A stretch of 64,000 bases of DNA, from NCBI RefSeq assembly GCF_023015695.1, contig NZ_JALKAS010000001.1, forward strand, positions 2,356,001 through 2,420,000. Reading direction: 5' to 3'. Each line of letters starts with the position of its first letter. Positions within the stretch are counted from its first letter, which is position 1. Shown in pieces: positions 35,033 through 43,724 of this stretch. Source of the stretch: Jannaschia sp. S6380. Its GTDB lineage: Bacteria > Pseudomonadota > Alphaproteobacteria > Rhodobacterales > Rhodobacteraceae. The translations under genes and the position numbers were made by a program. The notes beneath the pieces are model-generated. The model searched no databases. It was not told the DNA's origin and saw only the letters and a program-made list of their open reading frames with translations.

Positions 35033-36007
35033 CTAATCGCGGTGCTGCGGCACCATGCGCTCCTTCAGGCTGAGCAGGGGCGAGATGCGCGGCGAAGTCC
35101 CCGTCTCGGCCCGCGATCGGGTGCGCAGGACGGGCGCGTTCCGCGACCCGCCGCGCCCCTCGCGGAAGACGATGTAGAGACCACTGGCGATCACGATGGC
35201 CGCGCCGATGGCGGTGCCCCGGTCGATCGTCTCGTCGAAGAACAGCCAGCCGTAGAGCGCGGCCCAGACGATCTGGCTGTACTGCATCGGCGCCACCAGC
35301 ACCGCATCGGCGCGACGATAGGCCTGGATCAGGGCCAGGCCGGCCAGGAATGCCAGCCCCGCCATCATCGCCCAGAGGCCGAGGTCGCCCAACGGCATCG
35401 GCCGATACACGAAGGGCATCAACACCCCCATGATCGCGAAGTTGGCCACCATCGGGTAGAGCATCAGGACGGCGGCCCGCTCCTCGCGGCCGATCTTGCG
35501 CACGATCACCGATGACAGCGCCCCGCCGAAGGCCGCCATCAGCGCCGCCACGTGGCCCAGTTCAAGCGTGACATTCGCCGGGCGCAGCACGACGACGACC
35601 CCGATCAGGCCGACGATGACCGCCGCCCAGCGATGGATGCGGACCGTCTCGCCAAGGATCGGGATCGACAGGACGGTGATGATCAGCGGCGCGGCGAAGA
35701 GGATCGCGTAAACCTGTGCCAGCGGCAGGACCGAGAAGCTGTAGAACGCGCAGAAGCCCGTCGCCACGGCCGAGCCCGTCCGCAGGGCCGTCCACCAGGG
35801 ATGGCGAGGGAACAGCGTGCCCACCTCCTCGTCGCGCAGCAGCATGAGAATCACCAGCGGGAAGGTCAGCAGAACGCCGAAGAACACGATCTGGAACACG
35901 GCGTAATGTCCGCCCAGCAGCTTGACCGCGACGTCATGGGTCGCGAACAGCCCGAAGGCGGCAAGCGCCAGCAGGATCCCCGAGAGGGGCGAGGCCTTGT
36001 CGGACAT
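35033..36007 (-). CDS. DMT-superfamily (EamA) transporter
   Basis: Inner-membrane protein of 324 residues with ten predicted helices in two EamA halves (FGLFATHDVAVKLLGG near the N-terminus, PMQYSQIVWAALYGWLFFDE in the second half). RhaT/YdcZ-like exporters share these features. The C-terminal 40 residues are polar. It is a single gene between the receptor-like gene and leuB. It differs clearly from the DMT protein at 33361, so this is not a recent duplication. Confidence 0.87.
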   Translation of the reverse strand: MSDKASPLSGILLALAAFGLFATHDVAVKLLGGHYAVFQIVFFGVLLTFPLVILMLLRDEEVGTLFPRHPWWTALRTGSAVATGFCAFYSFSVLPLAQVYAILFAAPLIITVLSIPILGETVRIHRWAAVIVGLIGVVVVLRPANVTLELGHVAALMAAFGGALSSVIVRKIGREERAAVLMLYPMVANFAIMGVLMPFVYRPMPLGDLGLWAMMAGLAFLAGLALIQAYRRADAVLVAPMQYSQIVWAALYGWLFFDETIDRGTAIGAAIVIASGLYIVFREGRGGSRNAPVLRTRSRAETGTSPRISPLLSLKERMVPQHRD

Positions 36008-36062
36008 GGATCTTCCGTTCCGTTCGGGCCCCCGGACGAACGGGGACCGGGTGTCGCAACCG

Positions 36063-37166
36063 TCAGGCGGCGTCGAGCGCGGCGAGGATGGCGTCGCCCA
36101 TCTGCGTCGTGGTGATCGGGGTGCCGCCGTCGGGGCCCATCAGATCGGCCGTGCGCGCACCGTCCGCCAGAACCGTCTGCACCGCGCCTTCCAGCATATC
36201 GGCCTGCGCCCCCTCGCCGAAGGAGTAGCGCAGCGCCATCGCGAAGCTCAGGATGCAGGCGATCGGGTTCGCCTTGCCCTGCCCCGCGATGTCGGGGGCC
36301 GAGCCGTGGACCGGTTCGTAGAGGGCCTTCGGCCGGCCGTTCGCCATCGGCAGGCCCAGCGAGGCGGAAGGCAGCATGCCGAGGCTGCCGGTCAGCATCG
36401 CGGCACAATCGGACAGGATGTCGCCGAACAGGTTGTCGGTCAGGATCACGTCGAACTGCTTGGGCGCACGCACCAGCTGCATCGCGCCGTTGTCGGCATA
36501 CATGTGGCTGAGTTCGATGTCCTCGTACTCGGCCTTATGGATCTCGGTCACGACGTCGCGCCACAGGATGCCGGATTCCATGACATTGGCCTTCTCCATC
36601 GAGCAGAGCTTGCCCGACCGCTTTCGGGCCAACTCGAACGCGGCGCGGGCGGCGCGGGCAATCTCGCTTTCGGTGTAGCGTTGCGTGTTGATGCCGACAC
36701 GCTCGTTGCCTTCCTTGTGGATGCCGCGCGGCTCTCCGAAATAGACGCCGCTGGTCAGTTCGCGGACGATCATGATGTCGAGCCCGGCCACCACGTCTCG
36801 CTTGAGCGACGAGAAATCCGCCAGCGCGTCGAAGCATTGCGCCGGGCGCAGGTTGGCGAACAGGTCCATCTCCTTGCGCAGGCGCAACAGGCCGCGCTCG
36901 GGCTTCACGCTGAAATCGAGGTCGTCATATTTCGGACCGCCGACCGCACCCAGCAGCACCGCATCGACCGCCTGCGCGCGGGCCATCGTGTCGTCGTGCA
37001 GCGGCGTGCCATGCGCGTCATAGGCCGCGCCCCCGACCAGATCCTCGGACACGTCGAAGGTCAGGTCGCGATTGGCGCCGAACCAATCGATCACGCGGCG
37101 CACCTCGGCCATGACCTCGGGGCCGATGCCGTCGCCCGGCAGGATCAGAAGGGAGGGGTTCGCCAT
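36063..37166 (-). CDS. leuB: 3-Isopropylmalate dehydrogenase
   Basis: Leucine biosynthesis enzyme of 367 residues that oxidises and decarboxylates 3-isopropylmalate with [16 protein letters not shown] is at the N-terminus and [11 protein letters not shown], then [14 protein letters not shown], mark the substrate site. [20 protein letters not shown] is the family signature, and [19 protein letters not shown] completes the cofactor site. Start ATG gives the usual length. leuD is 2.1 kb upstream on the same strand, with two unrelated genes between. Confidence 0.96.
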   Translation of the reverse strand: MANPSLLILPGDGIGPEVMAEVRRVIDWFGANRDLTFDVSEDLVGGAAYDAHGTPLHDDTMARAQAVDAVLLGAVGGPKYDDLDFSVKPERGLLRLRKEMDLFANLRPAQCFDALADFSSLKRDVVAGLDIMIVRELTSGVYFGEPRGIHKEGNERVGINTQRYTESEIARAARAAFELARKRSGKLCSMEKANVMESGILWRDVVTEIHKAEYEDIELSHMYADNGAMQLVRAPKQFDVILTDNLFGDILSDCAAMLTGSLGMLPSASLGLPMANGRPKALYEPVHGSAPDIAGQGKANPIACILSFAMALRYSFGEGAQADMLEGAVQTVLADGARTADLMGPDGGTPITTTQMGDAILAALDAA

Positions 37167-37222
37167 GACGGGACCTTTCGGTGGGAAATGCGCAGCCGGG
37201 GTAGTCCGTGGCCCGGTTGCCG

Positions 37223-38197
37223 TCAAGGAAGGCGGATATCGACCCAGACCAGCCGTCCGGTCCCGGCTTCCGCCACGGCCCCGGCGAGCGCGTCGTCGCC
37301 CGCATCGCCCAGCACGCCGGCCCCCACCACCTTCGCCGCGGCGGGCGGCAGGACATAGTCGACACGCATGGCGCCGGGATCATCCCAGAACGCCGTCTCA
37401 GTTCGGCCATCCCGCGCCGTCGGCACCGGATCCTGCAGCTTGGGATGCGTCAGCAGCCCCGTGATGGCGGGCCGGATCCCCTGGCCGCGGTCGGGGTCGA
37501 GATTGGCGCGGCCCAGGACGATCGGCAGATCGGCATCGGCGGCCAGTTCGGACACGAGCGCCAGTTCGTCGCGGTTGCGCAGGCCGTTGCGATCTTCGGG
37601 GCCGTCGAAGACGGGCGTGCCCGCGGCCATGGTGATCAACGTCGCCTCGCGCCCCCCGATCTCGATCGGGACGGTCCATTGCGCCGTGGTGGCCAGCGGG
37701 ACGAGGTCGCGCGCGCCGGGTGGCAGAAGCTTCGCCGCCTCCGACCGGTCGGACCAGAGCGTGCTGCTCAGATCGGTGGCGGACCCGAGTGGCAGGCGCG
37801 ACAGCAGCGCCAAGCCGCTGTCGCCGGTGAACCAGCCATAGCCCATCGCATCGCGCGCCTCATGCGTCGTCCCGTCACCGTCGAGGTCATGGCCCGACGG
37901 CGTGCCGCTGTTGGGGCGAAGCGCGAGGCTGTGCCGATAGTCGGCGCCCAGATCGGCCAGCCGTTCGACCAGTACGGCCAGGCCCAGCCCCCCGTGGTCC
38001 CAGTCGATGTCCTGAAGCAGGATTATATCGGCCCGCGCGGCGGCGATCACGGCGAGCGCGGCCTCCGCCTGCGGGTCGCGGCCCTTGCGCAGATCCCGCA
38101 TCATCACGCCGGGGCCCTTGCGGCCCAACCCGGTGTCGTAGGTTGCGATGCGCACCGTCTCCGCCCCGGCGGGCAGGGCCAGAAGGAGGGCCGTCAG
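37223..38197 (-). CDS. Secreted endonuclease/exonuclease/phosphatase-family protein
   Basis: About 324 residues. A hydrophobic leader ([14 protein letters not shown]) is followed by an endonuclease/exonuclease/phosphatase fold: [12 protein letters not shown] carries the metal-binding acidic residue, [21 protein letters not shown] follows, and MRVDYVLPP near the end is the usual DHxxV-like region. Likely a periplasmic or exported phosphodiesterase or nuclease. The start is unresolved. No ATG, GTG or TTG lies in frame between an ATG at 38326 and the leader. A CTG (38195-38197) overlapping the upstream stop as CTGA, or an ATT at 38209, are candidates. Confidence 0.78.
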   Translation of the reverse strand: MTALLLALPAGAETVRIATYDTGLGRKGPGVMMRDLRKGRDPQAEAALAVIAAARADIILLQDIDWDHGGLGLAVLVERLADLGADYRHSLALRPNSGTPSGHDLDGDGTTHEARDAMGYGWFTGDSGLALLSRLPLGSATDLSSTLWSDRSEAAKLLPPGARDLVPLATTAQWTVPIEIGGREATLITMAAGTPVFDGPEDRNGLRNRDELALVSELAADADLPIVLGRANLDPDRGQGIRPAITGLLTHPKLQDPVPTARDGRTETAFWDDPGAMRVDYVLPPAAAKVVGAGVLGDAGDDALAGAVAEAGTGRLVWVDIRLP

Positions 38198-39039
38198 GCC
38201 GGCAGGAATGCCGGTTCGGCCACGCCCTGGACGGCGCTGAAGCGGCGGCGCTTCTGCGAGATCATCAGCGCCAGCCGACGCATCGCGATGCCGCGCAGAA
38301 ACAGCGAGGCGGGAAAGAAGGCCCATAGCGTCATCACCCAGACCAGCATCAGGTCGCTGTTCAGCATCGACAGGTCATAGTTCCGCGCCACGAACAGGGC
38401 GAGCGGCGGCGTCAGATATGGCAGGGCAAGCCCTAACAGGATGTTAACGGCGCCGTCGCGGTTCAGCCGCTTGACCACGTCCGCCCCCGCGGTCGGGTCG
38501 AAGGTCGGCAGATTGATCCAGACGTTGAAGCTGCCCGTGGGGGAGGGCCATCCGCGCAGGCGGATCAGGATGGCGAAAACCGTCAGGCCGACCAGGCTGA
38601 CCAGGTAGGCCAGGCCCGCCGCGGCACGCACCGATTGCGCCTGGATCAGGGTCGTGCCCTCGGGCATCAGCCACAGGATCAGGCGCACCGGGCTGAACGG
38701 GAAATCGGTCGAATTGCCCAGCAGCAGGCCGATCGCCATGAGGAGCCGCGACAGGAGCGAACCGGTTTCCTTGCCGCTCATGGCGACGGCGATCAGCGTG
38801 AGCGTGCCGAACAGGACGGCGAAGCGCACGCGGTTGAAGGGTGGCGCGCCGCGGAACTCGACCAGGCCGGGATAGGTGGAGCCGTATTCGACGATCACGA
38901 ACAGCGCCGCGAACAGCGCGATGAGGACGACGGCGTCAGTGAATTGCGGATTCGTCCCGGGCAGCAGCAGCGACGGTGTCAGAACCATCACGACCACGAG
39001 AAACGCGCGGATGCACGCACCGGGGAGCTGCGAAATCAC
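38194..39039 (-). CDS. Conserved polytopic membrane protein of unknown function
   Basis: A 281-residue protein with about six hydrophobic segments (around residues 10-28, 36-52, 72-86, 96-108, 138-160, 190-207) and a basic C-terminal tail (LALMISQKRRRF). I do not recognise a characterised family. It sits between leuD and the nuclease gene on the same strand and overlaps the nuclease gene by 4 bases, so those two are probably linked in expression. Confidence 0.75.
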   Translation of the reverse strand: MISQLPGACIRAFLVVVMVLTPSLLLPGTNPQFTDAVVLIALFAALFVIVEYGSTYPGLVEFRGAPPFNRVRFAVLFGTLTLIAVAMSGKETGSLLSRLLMAIGLLLGNSTDFPFSPVRLILWLMPEGTTLIQAQSVRAAAGLAYLVSLVGLTVFAILIRLRGWPSPTGSFNVWINLPTFDPTAGADVVKRLNRDGAVNILLGLALPYLTPPLALFVARNYDLSMLNSDLMLVWVMTLWAFFPASLFLRGIAMRRLALMISQKRRRFSAVQGVAEPAFLPA

Positions 39040-39288
39040 TGCCTGCCATTCCTTGCCGGTCGCGGACCCATTCTTCGTGGGACCTGTGTACCTGTTGATG
39101 CCCGCGTTGGGGCGCCTGCCTCATTCTTGCCACCAAGGTGCCCCGTTTAACTTTGCCTCGCAACCGCCTGTCCCGGAACGGAAAGCCATGGGCGAAACTG
39201 TGTGCCCGGAAAGTCGCAAATCGTTAAGATACGATACAATTCACAAGTTAAATCATAGGCTTACAGATTGACGTTAAAGTCCTTGACC
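39040..39288. other. Longest intergenic gap, with an A/T-rich tract
   Basis: About 250 bases without a supported gene between leuD and the membrane-protein gene. The stretch 39215-39275 is clearly A/T-rich against the GC-rich background (GTTAAGATACGATACAATTC and CAAGTTAAATCATAGGC). It likely contains the promoter of the membrane-protein/nuclease pair. I could not place convincing -35/-10 boxes. No hairpin with a T-run was found for leuD. Confidence 0.5.
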
Positions 39289-39894
39289 TCAGACCCAGGG
39301 ACGCTCCTGCGCGGCCTTCGTCTCGAAACTCTCGATGGCGGCCGATTTCTCCAGCGTCAGGCCGATATCGTCCAACCCGTTGAGGAGGCAATGCTTCTTG
39401 AAGCTGTCGACCTCGAACGGATAGGCGGTGCCATCGGTGGCGGTGACTGTCTGGCTCTCGAGGTCAACGGTGATGCGCGCGTTCTCGCCGTTGCGCGCGT
39501 CGTCCATCAGCGCGTCGACCTGATGCTGCGGCAGGACGATGGGCAGGATGCCGTTCTTGAAGCAGTTGTTGTAGAAAATGTCGGCATAGCTTGGCGCGAT
39601 CACGGCACGGATGCCGAAATCCAGCAAGGCCCAGGGCGCGTGTTCGCGCGACGAGCCGCAGCCGAAGTTCTCTCCGGCCACCAGGATCTGCGCATTCCGG
39701 TAGGCGGGCTTGTTCAGCACGAAATCGGGCAGTTCCTCGCCATCGTCGCCATAGCGCATCTCGTCGAAGAGGTTCACGCCGAGGCCGGAGCGCTTGATGG
39801 TCTTCAGGAACTGCTTGGGAATGATCATGTCGGTGTCGACATTGATCAGCGGCAGCGGCGCGGCCACGCCGGTGATGGTCTCGAACTTGTCCAT
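39289..39894 (-). CDS. leuD: 3-Isopropylmalate dehydratase small subunit
   Basis: Small subunit of isopropylmalate isomerase, 201 residues, partner of LeuC. It has [18 protein letters not shown] near the N-terminus, the swivel-domain motif [17 protein letters not shown] and [17 protein letters not shown]. Two ATGs are six bases apart; an AAGAGG site fits the second (MDKFETI), so that start is used. leuC is not in the window. Confidence 0.95.
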   Translation of the reverse strand: MDKFETITGVAAPLPLINVDTDMIIPKQFLKTIKRSGLGVNLFDEMRYGDDGEELPDFVLNKPAYRNAQILVAGENFGCGSSREHAPWALLDFGIRAVIAPSYADIFYNNCFKNGILPIVLPQHQVDALMDDARNGENARITVDLESQTVTATDGTAYPFEVDSFKKHCLLNGLDDIGLTLEKSAAIESFETKAAQERPWV

Positions 39895-39942
39895 GGGCAT
39901 CCTCTTTCCGGGGTCCGGCGCGCGGGGCGTCCGAGGCCCGGA

Positions 39943-40755
39943 TTACCCCTCGGGCACGGCAAAGGTCAACGCGGCCCAATGCGTCTGCCAGACCGGATCG
40001 CGCGCTTCCTCGGGCTCCAGCGGCAGGATGACGACGTGATCCAGCAGGTATTCCCGCCCCGGACGAACCGGCAGGACGGCGCGGCCATCGGCGTCCGCCT
40101 TGTGTAGGGTCACAGCCACCTCGCCCGTCGCGTCCTTCTCGAACATCTCGATCTGGGCGCCGGGGCGGGGGGCGCCATCGAACAGGATCTGCACCGGCAG
40201 GCCGTCAGACAGGTCGTCGGTATAGGGGTTCGCACCGGCGACAAATTCCACCAGCAGACCGCGCGCGGCATCCGACCCGGCGCCGTCGCCCACCGCCACC
40301 AGCGCCTTGGCATGGCGGCGATAGCGTTCGCGGAACTCCTCCTGCGGCAGGCCGCGGTCGAGATGTGCCTGCTGGGTGAAGGCGAAGTCCTTGTGCTCGG
40401 TGAACTTCACCCATTTTGCCCATTCCGAATAGGTGACGAACTGATCCGTCGTGACATGGAGAATGGTCAGCAGCCCCTCGGGCAGGTCGGCGACGCGGAA
40501 GGCGGGGTTGTCGCCGATCCGGGCGGGCACCTTCGTCATGTCGCCACCCGCGATCATGTCGAACCGTTCGGCGCGGCCGGGAATGTAGCTGAGCGCGGAG
40601 CCCACGAGTTCCTGGCCGTTGCGGAAGCGGGCCACCACCTCGGCTCCGGGTGCGACGGTGTAGTCCTCGGCCTCGATCCAGAATTCATGCGCTTGAAGCG
40701 GCGCGGCGATGATGCACATTGCCGCAAGCAGGGATCTAAACGGGACGGACAACAT
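39943..40755 (-). CDS. Exported DUF4198 protein
   Basis: A 270-residue secreted protein. The signal peptide is about residues 1-22 (LLAAMCIIAAPLQA) and the mature N-terminus begins HEFWIEAEDYTVAPG, the DUF4198 pattern. DUF4198 proteins are often encoded near nickel or cobalt transporters and may bind metal in the periplasm; the N-terminal His is notable. A GAAGGAG site precedes the ATG. Its start codon and that of the divergent HupE-like gene share the palindrome CATG. Confidence 0.85.
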   Translation of the reverse strand: MLSVPFRSLLAAMCIIAAPLQAHEFWIEAEDYTVAPGAEVVARFRNGQELVGSALSYIPGRAERFDMIAGGDMTKVPARIGDNPAFRVADLPEGLLTILHVTTDQFVTYSEWAKWVKFTEHKDFAFTQQAHLDRGLPQEEFRERYRRHAKALVAVGDGAGSDAARGLLVEFVAGANPYTDDLSDGLPVQILFDGAPRPGAQIEMFEKDATGEVAVTLHKADADGRAVLPVRPGREYLLDHVVILPLEPEEARDPVWQTHWAALTFAVPEG

Positions 40756-41914
40756 GACACTCCTTCGGCTGGCGATCAGGGTGGGCCTCGGCGCGCTGCT
40801 GTCAATTGTCTTCGCGATCACGGCTTCGGCACATGAGGTGCAGCCCTCGGTCGCCGACGTCACCATCGACGGCAACCGGGTGACGATCACCCTGACCACG
40901 GCGATGGAGCCGATCGTCGCGGGCGTGAACCTGTCGGAGGTCGCGGACACGGACGAGTCCCCCCTTTCGGACCGGAACGACGCGCTCCGCGCGCTCTCGC
41001 CCGACGAGATGGGCGCCGCGCTGATGGAGGCGTGGCCGGGCATCGCTGAACGCATCACGCTGCGCGTGGGCGACATGGACCTGGTGCCCGAACTGGCCGA
41101 GATGGAAATCCCCCCCGTCGGCGACCCGGAGATCCGGCGCGACAGCACGCTGACCCTGACGGCGGAGCTGCCGGAGGGGGACGAGCCGGTGATCTTCGGC
41201 TGGGATTCGGAGCTGGGCGGCCTGATCGTGCGGCAGGTATCGGACGGCGAAGGCTACGACGCCTACTTGACGAACGGCGCATTGACCGAACCGATGCCGC
41301 GCATCGGCGTGGCCGAGATGACGCTGGGCGAGGCCGTCATGCGCTATGTCGTGTCGGGCTTCGACCACATCATTCCCAAGGGTCTCGACCACATCCTGTT
41401 CGTGCTGGGGCTGTTCTTCTATTCCTTGGCGTTTCGTCCGCTGATCTGGCAGATCTCGGCCTTCACGGTCGCGCATACGGTCACGCTGGCCCTGGCGACG
41501 ATGGGCATCGTTCAGCCGACGATGTGGATCGTCGAGGCGCTGATCGCGCTCAGCATCGTGTGGGTCGCGGTCGAGAACATCTGGGCGGGCGGCAAGCAAG
41601 AGATCGGGTGGACCCGGATCGCGGTCGTGTTCGGCTTCGGCCTGCTGCACGGGCTTGGCTTCGCCAGCGTGCTGTCGGAATTCGGCCTGGGGCAGCATTT
41701 CATCGCCTCGCTGATCTCGTTCAACATCGGGGTGGAGATCGGGCAGCTGACGGTCATCGCCGTCGCGTTCCTGCTGCTGGGCCTGCCGTTCGGATCGAAG
41801 CCGTGGTACCGCCGCGCGATCGCCATCCCCGGCTCGCTGATCATCGCGCTGATCGCGGCCTACTGGGTGCTGAACCGGATCGGGTTTGCGGGCGACCTGC
41901 CCTATCTAACCTAA
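40754..41914 (+). CDS. HupE/UreJ-type membrane protein with periplasmic N-domain
   Basis: A 386-residue protein. A signal-like helix (about 1-26, ending TASAHEVQPS) precedes a periplasmic domain of about 170 residues. A membrane domain of six or seven helices follows, with SGFDHIIPKGLDHILFVLGLF, FTVAHTVTLALA and FGLLHGLGFAS. The histidine-bearing motifs match HupE/UreJ proteins linked to nickel transport. Paired divergently with the DUF4198 gene, so metal uptake is likely; which metal is unknown. The ribosome site is weak (GGGACGGA). The last 9 bases overlap the topoisomerase gene. Confidence 0.84.
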   Translation: MTLLRLAIRVGLGALLSIVFAITASAHEVQPSVADVTIDGNRVTITLTTAMEPIVAGVNLSEVADTDESPLSDRNDALRALSPDEMGAALMEAWPGIAERITLRVGDMDLVPELAEMEIPPVGDPEIRRDSTLTLTAELPEGDEPVIFGWDSELGGLIVRQVSDGEGYDAYLTNGALTEPMPRIGVAEMTLGEAVMRYVVSGFDHIIPKGLDHILFVLGLFFYSLAFRPLIWQISAFTVAHTVTLALATMGIVQPTMWIVEALIALSIVWVAVENIWAGGKQEIGWTRIAVVFGFGLLHGLGFASVLSEFGLGQHFIASLISFNIGVEIGQLTVIAVAFLLLGLPFGSKPWYRRAIAIPGSLIIALIAAYWVLNRIGFAGDLPYLT

Positions 41915-42868
41915 CAGCGACAACAGCGCGCGTTCGCCCCGGCGCAATCCGTCGGGGCGGTCGGGCGGGTCGATCTCGCGCCACGTCTCCGACAGGGCGA
42001 TCACGTCGGGATGGACATAGCTGTTCCGCGCGATGGTCGGCGTGTTGTGCAGCACGTCGGCCGCGGCCTCGGACATGGCCTTGATGGTCACGCCCTCGCC
42101 CGCCCTCAGCGCCGCCTCGAGCGCGGCGACCGAGCCGTTCCAGGTGCGGAAGGTCTTGGCGGTCGCGGCCTCCAGGTCGGTCGCCTCACGCAGCCAGTCG
42201 TTGACATGGTCGGCATGGACCGCATGCATCCGGTCGCCATCCTGCCATTCGAAGATCGGCGCGCCGGGCAGGTCGGCCAGATCGTGCAGCGCGCGCATCA
42301 GCGTGCGGTCCGAAAGCTGCCGGCGCACGCGCTTGCCGCCCTTCGCCGTCCAGTCGAGGCGGACCTTGCCGTCCGACAGCTTGAGGTTGCGGTTCTTGAG
42401 CGTGGTCGCCCCCTCGGTCCCGTTCACGGCGTAGTAGTCCTCGGACCCGATCCGGATCGAGGTGCGGTCGATCAGACGCAGGACGGCGGCGATGGCGAAG
42501 TCCTTCTCGCCCGCCTCGCCGGACAGCGAACGGGCGATCCGGCGGCGCAGGGACGGCAGCGCCTCGCCGAAGGCGGGCAGCTCGGCGAACTTGCGGGTCG
42601 CGCGCCATTCCGACCAGTCGGCATGGTAGCGGTACTGCTTTCGGGTCCGGTCGTCGTAGCCGGTGGCCTGCAGGTGGCCGCGCTTGCGTGGACTGATCCA
42701 GACATCGGCATAGGCCGGGGGCACGGCCAGCGCCTCGATCCGCGCGCGTTCGGCCGCATCGTCGATGGTGGTGCCGTCGGGCGCGCGATACGACCAGCCG
42801 CGCCCGGCCCTGCGGCGGCTGATGCCGGGGCGGTCATCGGGATAGTAGATCAAGTCGGGCGCCTTCAT
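41906..42868 (-). CDS. DNA topoisomerase IB (poxvirus-like)
   Basis: Type IB topoisomerase of 320 residues that relaxes supercoils through a 3'-phosphotyrosyl link. The N-terminal DNA-binding domain has WISPRKRGHLQATGYDDRTR. The catalytic domain holds IRIGSEDYYAVNGTEGATTL, the arginine-bearing KTFRTWNGS and the active-site tyrosine in NSYVHPDVI near residue 285. Length matches bacterial relatives. Single gene, convergent with the HupE-like gene. Confidence 0.94.
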   Translation of the reverse strand: MKAPDLIYYPDDRPGISRRRAGRGWSYRAPDGTTIDDAAERARIEALAVPPAYADVWISPRKRGHLQATGYDDRTRKQYRYHADWSEWRATRKFAELPAFGEALPSLRRRIARSLSGEAGEKDFAIAAVLRLIDRTSIRIGSEDYYAVNGTEGATTLKNRNLKLSDGKVRLDWTAKGGKRVRRQLSDRTLMRALHDLADLPGAPIFEWQDGDRMHAVHADHVNDWLREATDLEAATAKTFRTWNGSVAALEAALRAGEGVTIKAMSEAAADVLHNTPTIARNSYVHPDVIALSETWREIDPPDRPDGLRRGERALLSLLG

Positions 42869-42904
42869 TCCGATGAACGCCGGACGCCCCGACGCGGTTG
42901 CGCG

Positions 42905-43672
42905 TCAGAGCGACGCGGTGATGCCCCCGTCCACATAGACGATGGTGCCGTTGACGAAGCTGGACGCCTCCGACGACAGGAAGATGCAGGCGCCGACCAG
43001 TTCCTCCACCCGGCCCCAGCGACCGGCAGGGGTGCGGATGGACAGCCATTCGGTGAATTTCGGATCCTCGACCAACGCCTTGTTCAGCGGCGTGTCGAAG
43101 TAGCCGGGGGCGAGGCCGTTGCATTGCAGACCGTACTTGGCCCAGTCGGTGGCCATGCCCTTGGTCAGGTTCGCGACGGCACCCTTGGTCGCGGTGTAGG
43201 GCGCGATGCCGGGCCGGGCCAGCGCCGTCTGCACGGAACAGATGTTGACGATCTTGCCCCGCCCCCGCCCGATCATGTGGCGCGCGACGGCCTGGCCCAC
43301 GTGGAAGACGGTGGCGATGTTGGTCTGAAGCAGGCGCTCGAACGCGTCGGCGGGAAAGTCCTCCAGCGGGGTGCGGTGCTGCATGCCGGCGTTGTTGATC
43401 AGGATGTCGATGGGGCCGGTCCCGGCCTCGAACCCGTCGACGGCCTCGCGCACGGCGTCGTGGTCGGTGGCATCGAAGGGCAGCGTCTCGACCGTCGCGC
43501 CCTCGCCCCGCAGCGTGTCGGCTGCGGCGGCCAGGTTGGCGGCATTGCGCCCGTTCAGGACGACCCCCGCGCCCGCCGCCGCGAGCCCGCGGGCCAGCGC
43601 CAGGCCGATCCCCTGCGACGAGCCTGTGATCAGCGCGCGCCTCCCGGTGAGGTCGAACAGGGTCGTGGACAT
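42905..43672 (-). CDS. idnO: Gluconate 5-dehydrogenase-like short-chain dehydrogenase
   Basis: Classical SDR of 255 residues. NAD(P) binding is at TGSSQGIGLAL (residues 16-26), followed by INNAG, the catalytic serine in NICSVQ, and tyrosine/lysine in YTATKGA. The C-terminal half (APGYFDTPLNKALVEDPKFT, FVNGTIVYVDGG) resembles IdnO/gluconate 5-dehydrogenases, which interconvert gluconate and 5-ketogluconate. It is divergent from the idnD-like gene with a 52-base gap. ATG at 43672 is used; an upstream in-frame ATG adds six residues only. Confidence 0.78.
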   Translation of the reverse strand: MSTTLFDLTGRRALITGSSQGIGLALARGLAAAGAGVVLNGRNAANLAAAADTLRGEGATVETLPFDATDHDAVREAVDGFEAGTGPIDILINNAGMQHRTPLEDFPADAFERLLQTNIATVFHVGQAVARHMIGRGRGKIVNICSVQTALARPGIAPYTATKGAVANLTKGMATDWAKYGLQCNGLAPGYFDTPLNKALVEDPKFTEWLSIRTPAGRWGRVEELVGACIFLSSEASSFVNGTIVYVDGGITASL

Positions 43673-43724
43673 GGCGCGGCTCCGCTGCAAGGCTGGGGGT
43701 CCCCTTCCCTAGCGAGGCGTTTCC

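Noticed and set aside
33361..36007. The two DMT transporters as a tandem duplication
   Set aside because: They are on opposite strands, separated by a tRNA and another gene, and their sequences differ throughout.
36063..39894. leuB and leuD separation as a sign of rearrangement
   Set aside because: I recall leu genes being interrupted by other genes in this group of bacteria, so the layout alone is not evidence of disruption.
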